Shown in pieces: positions 17,156 to 24,393 of a stretch of 24,721 nt of DNA. Each line of letters begins with the position of its first letter. The stretch's first letter is position 1. The DNA comes from Chrysochromulina tobinii. Its lineage: Eukaryota > Haptophyta > Prymnesiales > Chrysochromulinaceae. Location: NCBI GenBank assembly GCA_001275005.1, contig JWZX01002767.1, positions 1-24,721 of the forward strand, in the 5' to 3' direction. The notes under the pieces were generated by a model that searched no databases, was not told the DNA's origin, and saw nothing but the letters and a program-made list of their open reading frames with translations. Position numbers and translations under genes: made by a program.

Positions 17156-18224
17156 TGCTCTCACGAGCGTCACGGAGCTCAGGTCGCAGCAAAGCATTTC
17201 GCGTCGCGAAAGGGATGGGCTCGGCAAGCTCGGAGTCGTTTAGTACGCGCATCGTCCTCAAGCCATCAGCCATCTGCAGCGTCACCCATCCTGATGGCTC
17301 ATCATCGCCGAGGACCACAACGCAGACGCGGTGCTTTCCACTGGGCGTGCGCCGCGTCTCCACTACGTGCAATCTGGTGCCCACGGGCAGCTTGCGCACG
17401 AACGTCGATAGCTCATCAAATGCGGAGCGCACCTTGAGAGGAAGACCCTCAGCCACGTAAAAGGGGCGTGCGTGCAGGTGAATTAGGGCCTCGCCATCGG
17501 CGGTCATGCGAGTCGCCCAGCCTAGCGGAGCCACGTTGGCTGACGAGCCGCGAGGTGATCTCGGCTGTCGGCCTTCATTCGTCATCGACTCGTCTAGCAC
17601 AATGAGCGCGCGCAGAGTGCCGTCGTCCAGCTCGATAGTAGCAAGGATACGCAATCGTGTCCGCGGTGGAAGCATCCGGACCACCTCGGACGCCGAGTCT
17701 TTCTCAGCATGTACGGGCAAGTCCGGCTGATGTGATGCCACCTCCATGAGAGCCTTTGTGGCAAGCTCAAATTCAGCCCAGCGTTCCAGTGGCTCGTTGG
17801 GCGGGCAGTCAACTGCAGGATCGCCATCCAGCGGGGGACTAGGTGATCGTGACCGCGACAAGCGTGCGGAGGCAAATCGTGGCGTGCTATTGCTCCGCGG
17901 GAGGGAGGTGCTGCCTCGTGGCGTGGAGTTATTCGACATCGTCCTGGGTGTGGGATTTCTACCGATGCGTGCCCTAGGCGTGGAGCTTCTTGTCCTGGGC
18001 GTGGAGCTAGCCGATCCCGGTCGTGAGTTTGTTCTTCCCGAGGTTCCCTTGGGCGAGCGCGGGGAGAAGCTCCGCCTTGGTGAGTATCGCGGCGTCAAGC
18101 AAGGAGCGCTGAGTGACTCCAGTTCTTGTTGCTCCGCAATCCGCGCTGCTGCCCTCTCCACGGCCCAGACGGTGGCCTCCACGGCCACCCGTGGGTCGTG
18201 CCGTGGCGTGATCACGAACGCCAT
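15693..18224 (-). CDS. SH3-like / polyQ / EF-hand calcium-binding protein
   Basis: 843 residues from the first ATG (18222-18224; GTG upstream rejected). The N-terminus (about 45-130) is full of S/T-P-R motifs (SSTPR, NPTPR, NSTPR), candidate sites for proline-directed kinases. Two related SH3-like modules follow at about 170-270 and 275-345, each with ...LPPRTRLRILAT... or ...LPVGTRLHVVET... and a GWAT/GWVT...ADG strand. A tract of 14 Gln lies near 358-371. The C-terminal half has EF-hand loops: DPNAKGKMSKME (about 549-560, imperfect), DESGNGYLETDE (about 588-599, canonical) and DKDGGGSLGRDE (about 719-730). The last 90 residues form a charged Ala/Glu/Lys coiled coil. This looks like a calcium-responsive scaffold, possibly cytoskeletal; the role is inferred. 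It is divergent from the helicase gene. Confidence 0.75.
17112..17153. repeat. Pure trinucleotide repeat (CTG)14 encoding polyglutamine
   Basis: Fourteen uninterrupted ctg units on the plus strand, read as CAG (Gln) by the minus-strand EF-hand gene. The absence of CAA interruptions suggests a recent or unstable expansion. Confidence 0.97.
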
Positions 18225-18578
18225 CCGCGGCGGGTCCACGCTTGGACTTCACCGCGGCGGCGCGACGTTTCGCCAGGCTGACGCTTTCGAAAACGGAGAA
18301 CGGACGCGCCGTGAATGTACATGTACTGCAGAGACCTCTGGGATTACGACCAACCAAAAATCGGGGGTAGTAATAGTTAATATACGAGAGCCCAAGAGTG
18401 ATGAGAAACGCCGCGCCGCCGACGCCAATTTTAGGAATACGAGCGCGGACGCGGAATTCGACGTGCAGAGAGGGACGTCGCGTCGTGCGTGCGCGGAGAG
18501 AGAGGTGCGTACTCTTTGCGCCTTTTCTCTTCGCTGAGCGTGGAGCAACTGGGCGTTGAGCAAGCACAGCTCGCCGCT
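18225..18578. promoter_or_regulatory. Divergent promoter region (EF-hand gene / helicase)
   Basis: A 354-base spacer between start codons at 18224 (minus) and 18579 (plus). It contains the palindrome GTACATGTAC (18317-18326) and an AT-rich block taatagttaatatacg (about 18369-18384). The plus-strand frame remains open upstream to a GTG at 18489 but has no ATG there. Confidence 0.45.
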
Positions 18579-20225
18579 ATGACAGTTACTTTCACCTCTC
18601 TCCGTGTGCCCTCGCACTTTCTCTCGCGGGTTGCGCGGCTGGGCTTCATTGCGCCTACGGCGCCACAGCGAGTTGCACTGGACGCACTCATGCCACGCTC
18701 ACCATCAGATGTGTCGGCAACGCGCGTGAACCACGCAGTGCTGCGCTGGCCAACTGGGAGCGGCAAGACGCTAGCTTACGCTCTGCCGTTGGTCGCACGG
18801 CTCGACGTGGCCAATCTTGGCGGAGGTCTCCAGGCTCTGGTGCTCTGCCCGACGCGTGAGCTCGTGTTGCAGACCCTGCATGTGCTGCAGAAGCTCGCTG
18901 GCCAAGGCAAAACGAACCGCAAGGGCCACGCGATCAAGGTGCAAGCGCTGCTGGGCCAGCGCAATCAGCAACTCGAGGCCGAGCTCTGGAAATCGCCGCC
19001 CGATATTGCGATAGGCACGCCTCACATTGTCGGCTCACTTTTGGAGGTGGGCCTGCTGCCTCTCGCTGAGCCTCGTAAGCGCACGCTCGTGCTGGACGAG
19101 GTCGGCGCCCTGTGCGAGTCGTACCGATGGCCCGAGGTGCGAAAGGTGCTGGGAGGAACCGCAGCTGGCGCTGCCACGGAACGGCGATGGGCGGCGGGTA
19201 GCATGTGGCTCGTGTCCGCAGACGTGCCTGCAGGTGCGGCGACGCGCTGCTTGCAGGCTGCCGGCGTAAGAGCGGAACCGACGATGCTGGAGCCCTCTGC
19301 AGAGCAGAACTTGCGGCTGCCGCGCACACTAAGGCACGTGACCTTGCCACCGAATGTGCCACTCGCCGCGACGCTCGCCGAGCTCGTTGCCTGGATGAGC
19401 CCTAATGAGGCTGACGAGTCCGTGGGCGGCGGCGGTCCAATGGTACCGGTACGCGAGGATGCGCGCACAACCACAGCCGCGAGAGTGGTTAGCGAAGCGA
19501 TTGACGCGATGGACGAAGCGGACTACGCGGCTGGCGAGGCTCTGGACGCACCGCACAGTGAGCAGATCGAGGGGGCAGCGGCATCGGCGGCGGCGGCGGC
19601 GGCGGCGGCGCTGGCTCAGGGCGCCGCCAAAAGGGCGAAGAAGTCGAAGAAGTCCAGCGCCCGGGCGATCGTCTTCGTCGAGTCGGCGCACGCTGCGGAG
19701 CAGCTGCGGCGCGCAATGCGCAACCGCAGCGTCTCGGCCGTGACCATCACTGGAGCCGATGCGACGGGCACCGACAGCGCCGTCGTAGGCTCCCGAATTC
19801 GCGCCGACGGCCGAGGGCGTCGCGACGAGGCGTCGGATGCGTCTCGGAGGGCACGTGCGCACTCGCTGCGCCTCTTTGCCGAAGGTCGCGTGCGCGTGCT
19901 CATCGCCACAGACATGCTCGCGCTCGGAATGGATGTGCGTGGCGCGAGCCATGTCGTCAATGTGAGCGTGCCGAGCAGCGCGAGCATCTACTTGCACCGC
20001 GCCGGCCGTGTCGGCCGCATCGGCGGCTTGGCGGGCACAGTCCTCTCGCTGCCTCGGAATGAGGACGAGCTCACCAGGCTGCGGGGCTTTGCGGAGGAGC
20101 TCGGATTTGATCTTGACGAGGCGGCGGCGCTCACGTGCGTGATCAAGCGGCCCCTGCGCGGCGGCGAGATCGTGACGGATGCCTCGTACGTACGGATGCC
20201 GCCGCGCTCCCCCGAGGGAGAGTAA
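18579..20225 (+). CDS. DEAD-box-type RNA helicase with variant motif II (DEVG)
   Basis: 548 residues from the first ATG; the frame is open upstream to a GTG only. Superfamily 2 motifs appear in order: Q motif GFIAPTAPQ (22-30), motif I PTGSGKT (58-64), Ia PTRE (91-94), Ib GTPHI (146-150), II DEVG (173-176), III SAD (213-215), IV AIVFVES (363-369), V ATDMLALGMDV (443-453), and VI HRAGRVGR (473-480). The usual motifs II and III are DEAD and SAT, so both are variant, while the catalytic Asp-Glu is kept. An insert between the lobes (about 275-360) is acidic, with a polyalanine run and a basic cluster KRAKKSKKSS that could be a nuclear or nucleolar signal. It probably remodels RNA or RNP using ATP; the compartment is uncertain. 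It converges on the Rtf2 gene 176 bases away. Confidence 0.88.
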   Translation: MTVTFTSLRVPSHFLSRVARLGFIAPTAPQRVALDALMPRSPSDVSATRVNHAVLRWPTGSGKTLAYALPLVARLDVANLGGGLQALVLCPTRELVLQTLHVLQKLAGQGKTNRKGHAIKVQALLGQRNQQLEAELWKSPPDIAIGTPHIVGSLLEVGLLPLAEPRKRTLVLDEVGALCESYRWPEVRKVLGGTAAGAATERRWAAGSMWLVSADVPAGAATRCLQAAGVRAEPTMLEPSAEQNLRLPRTLRHVTLPPNVPLAATLAELVAWMSPNEADESVGGGGPMVPVREDARTTTAARVVSEAIDAMDEADYAAGEALDAPHSEQIEGAAASAAAAAAAALAQGAAKRAKKSKKSSARAIVFVESAHAAEQLRRAMRNRSVSAVTITGADATGTDSAVVGSRIRADGRGRRDEASDASRRARAHSLRLFAEGRVRVLIATDMLALGMDVRGASHVVNVSVPSSASIYLHRAGRVGRIGGLAGTVLSLPRNEDELTRLRGFAEELGFDLDEAAALTCVIKRPLRGGEIVTDASYVRMPPRSPEGE

Positions 20226-20401
20226 TAAGTACGATAGTTGAAAAGGGATGATATTATAGTTATTTCAGCCTGCACATCGTTCCTCTGGTCGTGGGCGCAA
20301 TACCCGGCGACGCTAGGCGACGCGGCGCGCCCCGGCAGGCGAGGGTCGCCCGCGCGCCGGATCGCGTACCTAATCCGATCGCGGAGCCGGTCCGCACCGC
20401 T

Positions 20402-21298
20402 TCAGTGTTCTCCGCGCTCCGCTCGATGAGGTTCAGTGTCGGGTCGCTTGCGCTTGCCCGCATTACTTGCCTTCTTCTCTTCACCCTTCGCCACCAGAGA
20501 GCGGCGTACCTTGTCAATCACGTCGTCGTCGTCGCACAAGAGCCTCACAGTCACTTCCACAGCCGCAGCACACACGGGGCAGTCCCAGCTCCTGTTCTGG
20601 ATCGAGCTGATGCCGTCGCTCAGACGCGCACTTGATGCTGCGCTCGTGGCGGCGGCGCCGGCATCGATCGCAGCGTCTGCGCTCGTGCTGGCGCAGGCCA
20701 TGGGTCTCCGCGAGCTACCGGTACGAGCACATGCAAGGGCCACTTTCTCGCGCATCACATGGCCACACGGGCGCAGCGCTACGAAGGCGTGCTGGCCGTT
20801 GGTCGACACCTCCTCATCTATGGGGCAGCGCCAGGGCCCAGCACGGCTCTGCGCCGCGGACGCTTCATCGAACGAGGTGAACCACTCGGGGTTCGGCTTC
20901 AACTGCACTTCGAAGACGTCACGCAGGCGTTGGATGTGGCCAAAAGCTGCAGTCAGCTCGACGGTATCACACATTCCCTCGCGGAACTGGCCGCTTTTTG
21001 TGAGGTACTCGACGACAGCATCACGCAGGTACAATTGGCCGAGCGAACATGCCACGATGACCTTCGGACCCGGTCGGCTCGGAAACGCGGCACCCGAAAG
21101 GGTGCACGAGGAGAAGCCATCAAACTGCTCTTGCTGCCGGTTTCGCCGTTCAAGGCCGGCCGATGCAAGTGCATCGCTCACCCCGAGCTGCCCACCTCGC
21201 GTTGAGCGATGGGCGCCACCGTCACTTTGCGACAACCGCCAGCTGGCACGCCGCAGCAAATCTGTGCGGCTGGCGAACGTCCCGCCGTCGAGTCCCAT
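20402..21298 (-). CDS. RTF2: Replication termination factor 2 (Rtf2) family protein
   Basis: 298 residues from an ATG. The N-terminus MGLDGGTFASRTDLL matches the Rtf2 signature MGxDGGTI-x-x-R-x-E-LV. After a low-complexity insert (about 16-60) come CTLSGAAF (65-72), IVACSLGQLYLRDAVVEYL (81-99, as in ACELGxLYNKDAVIEFL) and HIQRLRDVFEVQLKPNPEW (121-139). A RING-like region lacking a full zinc-ligand set follows: CPI (158-160), PCGH (177-180), CPVC (240-243). This region is split by an Ala/Ser-rich insert (about 195-235). The tail is basic (KGEEKKASNAGKRKRP) and probably nuclear. In fission yeast Rtf2 stabilises stalled forks at a site-specific barrier; in mammals it is removed from stalled forks by the proteasome. 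It shares a 295-base divergent promoter region with the kelch-MLLE gene. Confidence 0.9.
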   Translation of the reverse strand: MGLDGGTFASRTDLLRRASWRLSQSDGGAHRSTRGGQLGVSDALASAGLERRNRQQEQFDGFSSCTLSGAAFPSRPGPKVIVACSLGQLYLRDAVVEYLTKSGQFREGMCDTVELTAAFGHIQRLRDVFEVQLKPNPEWFTSFDEASAAQSRAGPWRCPIDEEVSTNGQHAFVALRPCGHVMREKVALACARTGSSRRPMACASTSADAAIDAGAAATSAASSARLSDGISSIQNRSWDCPVCAAAVEVTVRLLCDDDDVIDKVRRSLVAKGEEKKASNAGKRKRPDTEPHRAERGEH

Positions 21299-21593
21299 GT
21301 CAACAGCTGTGGAGGGATCGTCGACTTCGAACGCACACGACTCCGCGGTGCGTCGCGTCGGGTGCTTGCCTCGCTTGCTGCACGCTTAGATCGCGTCGCT
21401 CAGGGACGCTCATGCGTCCACACCGGGATGGTGTTCCGGGAGCTTCACACGTCGCGGCGAGCGTGGGAACTCGACGCAGACAGCTGTCTGCAGCGTCTTG
21501 CCGAGATGGCCATTTACATGTAACGTGAATGTGAACGTGGAATGTGCCAAATTCACATGAATGGTACTGTAGCGCGACTTGTTTTCCCGCGGC
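21299..21593. promoter_or_regulatory. Divergent promoter region (Rtf2 / kelch-MLLE)
   Basis: A spacer between start codons at 21298 (minus) and 21594 (plus). It contains the 10-bp palindrome TTACATGTAA (21514-21523), a run of related GTGAATGTG/GTGGAATGTG direct repeats just after it, and near-palindromic TTCACATGAA (about 21552-21561). The cluster lies within 80 bases of the plus-strand start codon. Confidence 0.45.
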
Positions 21594-23501
21594 ATGGGGA
21601 ATACCGAATCGCAGGTGGCCGGCGCCTCGTCGCGCTCACAGGCACCGCCAAGCAAGGCGCAGATACTCATCGATGCGGTCGAAGTGACCTGGAAGCCAGG
21701 CAACGCGGCCGCAGAGAGCCGTCCGAGCCCTCGCGAGACGGCCGGGTGCGCCACTGCCGATGGCACCGCAGCCGTGGTCGTCGGTGGGCGCGGTCTCGAG
21801 GACGAGACGATTGATGTCTGGTCGACACGGCCGGGAGGCGATTGGCAGAAACACTCGCCGACAGGACGCGCGCCACGGCCCCGCGCTGGCCACACGGTCG
21901 TCTCCACCTCAGCGGGAGTTGTCATCTTTGGCGGAATCTCACACGCTGAGAACGGAGGCTACTTGGCCGATGTCGCTGTGCTCACGCCCGACCTGACCGC
22001 CTGGGAGCCCGTGTGCGTCACGGGCGAGCTGCCGTGCGCGCGCGATAAGCACGCGGCCGTCGCGCTCTCCTCGGGCCACATGCTCGTCATGGGCGGCTTT
22101 GGCGTCCGGCCTCCCAATGACGACGAGGAGGGTGAGGAGGACGAGGACGAAGAGAACGAGGGCGAGGGCGACGACGAGGGCGAGGGAAAGGGCGAGGAGG
22201 GCGGTGACGGTGAATGCCGCGGTCCGAGCGTCGACATGACCTGGTTCGACGACACGTACATGCTCGAGGTCCGCACCTGGCGCTGGAGCAAGGTGCGCCC
22301 CTCAGCGCCAGCAGCGCCTGCAGCGCCTGCAGCGCCTGCAGAGTCGGCCGATGCCTCGGAGCCAGCGCCAGCCTTCCCGTTCGCCATTGCCGGCAAGAAG
22401 AAACCGGCCGCGGCGCCCGCCATCGCCGTGCTTCCGCCGGCGCGCGCCGCGCTCGCGGCCTGTCTTCTGCCTCGCACACCCGCCGACAAGGCGGCGGAGG
22501 GCGAGCAGTTAGTCATCTTCGGCGGACGTACTGCTACAGGGCGGGTGGACGACACCTGGGTACTCGAACCCCTCGGCGGCGCCGGCACGGTCAATGCTGC
22601 GTGGCGCGAGCCGCACGTGACCGGTGCTCGTCCGGCGGCGCGCAGCTTCCACTCAAGCGTGGCCGTTGGCGACGGCCTCATCGCCATCTTCGGCGGCCTG
22701 GGTGTGGACGACAGGCACCTGAACGACACGCATCTGCTGCACGCGTCGCGAGAGGGCGAGTGGATGTGGGCCGCCGTACGCCAGGCAGGGGCGCTGCCCT
22801 CCCCCCGTGGCTGCATGGTCCTCGCCTGCCTCGGCGGCGCTGGTGCCGACGCTGTGGCAGGCAGGCCCCAGCTTCTCGTCTTCGGTGGGTCGAGCGGCTG
22901 GTCAGAGCACGGCGTGACCCACTTCCATGACGACATGCACACGCTGCCTCTCGCAGGCGTGCTAGCAGCGCTCGAGGGCACCATGCCCGACGAGGCACCC
23001 GCCAAGGCGGAGGGCGGCGTTCAGGACGGCGCTCTCACCAAGGCGGAGGGCGGCGCTCAGGACGGCGCTCCGACCCAGGCCGCACAAGTGGACGACGGCA
23101 CTGCGAGGGCCACTCGCGAGGCCCCGGAGGATGTCGCTGCCGAGGGACCCGGACCCAAAAGACAGAAGCTCGCCGTCGACGCACTTGACTCCCTCGAGCC
23201 CGCGGCGCGCATGCAAGCGCTCGGGAACGCGCTCTATCCTGCCATCTTCCAAATGCTCGGCGAGCCGCTCGCCGGCAAGTTGACCGGCATGCTCATCGAG
23301 ATGCCCATGCAGAGTGTCCTCGATTGCCTGGACGCACCCGAGACGCTCAAGACGACGGTGGAGCAGGCGCTCAAGGCTCTCTCGAAGGACGTGCGCGCAA
23401 TGGCCGCGCCGCCGCCGCCCGCGCCGCAGGCGTCGAGCGCCGCCTCGGTGCTGGCAGGGGAGGCTACGGCCGCGGATGCCGCGGAGGCTGCGGTGGTATG
23501 A
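21594..23501 (+). CDS. Kelch-repeat protein with C-terminal MLLE (PABC) domain
   Basis: 635 residues from the first ATG; a TTG 15 bases upstream was rejected. MGNTES fits the N-myristoylation pattern MGxxxS. Kelch repeats occur at about 60-235 and 285-450, with blade motifs VVVGGRG, VVIFGGI, MLVMGGFG, LVIFGGR, IAIFGGLG and LLVFGGS, each followed by a D-x-x-x-L strand. An acidic insert (about 176-208) and an Ala/Pro insert (about 237-280) interrupt the propeller. A 36-base duplication gives two KAEGG-x-QDGA-x-T units (471-494). PKRQKL (521-526) resembles a nuclear signal. Residues 535-597 (ALGNALYPAIFQMLGEPLAG, KLTGMLIEM, DAPETLKTTVEQALKAL) match the MLLE fold of poly(A)-binding protein, including its KITGMLLE core. 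MLLE domains bind PAM2 peptides, suggesting a link to mRNA metabolism (inference). Confidence 0.88.
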   Translation: MGNTESQVAGASSRSQAPPSKAQILIDAVEVTWKPGNAAAESRPSPRETAGCATADGTAAVVVGGRGLEDETIDVWSTRPGGDWQKHSPTGRAPRPRAGHTVVSTSAGVVIFGGISHAENGGYLADVAVLTPDLTAWEPVCVTGELPCARDKHAAVALSSGHMLVMGGFGVRPPNDDEEGEEDEDEENEGEGDDEGEGKGEEGGDGECRGPSVDMTWFDDTYMLEVRTWRWSKVRPSAPAAPAAPAAPAESADASEPAPAFPFAIAGKKKPAAAPAIAVLPPARAALAACLLPRTPADKAAEGEQLVIFGGRTATGRVDDTWVLEPLGGAGTVNAAWREPHVTGARPAARSFHSSVAVGDGLIAIFGGLGVDDRHLNDTHLLHASREGEWMWAAVRQAGALPSPRGCMVLACLGGAGADAVAGRPQLLVFGGSSGWSEHGVTHFHDDMHTLPLAGVLAALEGTMPDEAPAKAEGGVQDGALTKAEGGAQDGAPTQAAQVDDGTARATREAPEDVAAEGPGPKRQKLAVDALDSLEPAARMQALGNALYPAIFQMLGEPLAGKLTGMLIEMPMQSVLDCLDAPETLKTTVEQALKALSKDVRAMAAPPPPAPQASSAASVLAGEATAADAAEAAVV

Positions 23502-23518
23502 AGCTGCGGTGGCATGAA
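23487..23518 (+). repeat. 16-bp tandem duplication at the stop codon of the kelch gene
   Basis: gctgcggtggtatgaa (23487-23502) is followed by gctgcggtggcatgaa (23503-23518), with one mismatch. The TGA stop of the kelch-MLLE gene lies in the first copy. Confidence 0.9.
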
Positions 23519-23724
23519 GCGGAGACGACTCGCGATGCCGAACTGATCAACTGTTAAGGCGAATTGCTGCGGGGCCACACAAAGCAGTATCGAAAGCCAG
23601 AAGCCAGGGTGGATCGATCGCAAGTGACCTCACCAAGTGACAACTTTAGCGAACACTAAACTACAGACGTGCAAACGTCAAGGATTTCTACAATGGACGA
23701 AACTCCAATCTCGTCAAACGCGGC

Positions 23725-24393
23725 ATGTACCAAACGCGGCGGCAACGCAACATGGCCGACCTATTCGCCATACGCGGCGCACACCGCACCACAACAGAGG
23801 AATGTCCAATACAGCTCCTGAAGCTCCTGCTAGAGCGCTGCGAGGCCATGGGCGATGAGATGCTAGCAATTCGCTCATCAGTGCGATCCATCGAGACCTC
23901 GTCGGCGTCAGCTTCTCTGAAGCTGGAACGTATTGAGGATCACCTGCGGGCTGCTGCCAATCAGCCGGCGCCCGCACCGGCGCCCGATGCCCATCCAAGC
24001 ACGAGCAACTCCGGATCTCACCACTTGCACGCGATTCTGATAGCTGCCTCGGTGCTCTGCTGGATGCTGACCAGCCAGCGTCGGAGGAAATTCCTGCGTC
24101 AATTGCCCATAGGCGCTCTGCTCACTGGCCAGCTCCTCTCCCTAGGCGGACTCGCTGTGATGCGTGGCCTCAACCGCTGGGACGATGCAGTGAACACTCT
24201 TCGCGCTGGCAGCGACGCCGCCGCATACGCCAAGGGCGACCAACGCGAGTGCAGGTGTGCCTTGGCGTCGCTCGCGCTCTTCGTGTGCACGACCCTACTG
24301 CCTGCCAAGGCCTTGGCGCACGTTGCTGCGCTCGTGCTGCACGAGCGCACGAGTCGCGCTTCGAAGCTGTCCAGTGGGCGGCGTCTTGCCTAG
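23725..24393 (+). CDS. Small coiled-coil membrane protein, hypothetical
   Basis: 222 residues from an ATG (an internal ATG at 23752 has better context, GCAACATGG). Residues 28-78 (LLKLLLERCEAMGDEMLAIR...LKLERIEDHLRAAA) look like a coiled coil, followed by a PAPAPAP linker. Hydrophobic segments lie at about 101-117 (LHAILIAASVLCWMLTS), 128-147 (LPIGALLTGQLLSLGGLAVM) and 179-206 (ALASLALFVCTTLLPAKALA...). The basic RRRKF between the first two suggests a cytosolic loop. I recognise no family. Regularly spaced membrane helices plus a soluble coiled coil argue for a real gene, but without homology this remains provisional. It follows the kelch-MLLE gene by 223 bases. Confidence 0.5.
   Translation: MYQTRRQRNMADLFAIRGAHRTTTEECPIQLLKLLLERCEAMGDEMLAIRSSVRSIETSSASASLKLERIEDHLRAAANQPAPAPAPDAHPSTSNSGSHHLHAILIAASVLCWMLTSQRRRKFLRQLPIGALLTGQLLSLGGLAVMRGLNRWDDAVNTLRAGSDAAAYAKGDQRECRCALASLALFVCTTLLPAKALAHVAALVLHERTSRASKLSSGRRLA

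Noticed and set aside
18489-18578. N-terminal extension of the helicase with a mitochondrial-presequence-like RLFSS motif
   Set aside because: The extension begins with GTG and contains no ATG; a cytoplasmic eukaryotic start there is unlikely without a spliced upstream exon.
20436-21389. 317-codon plus-strand open frame opposite Rtf2
   Set aside because: The minus strand encodes a recognisable Rtf2 protein; the plus frame has no domain.
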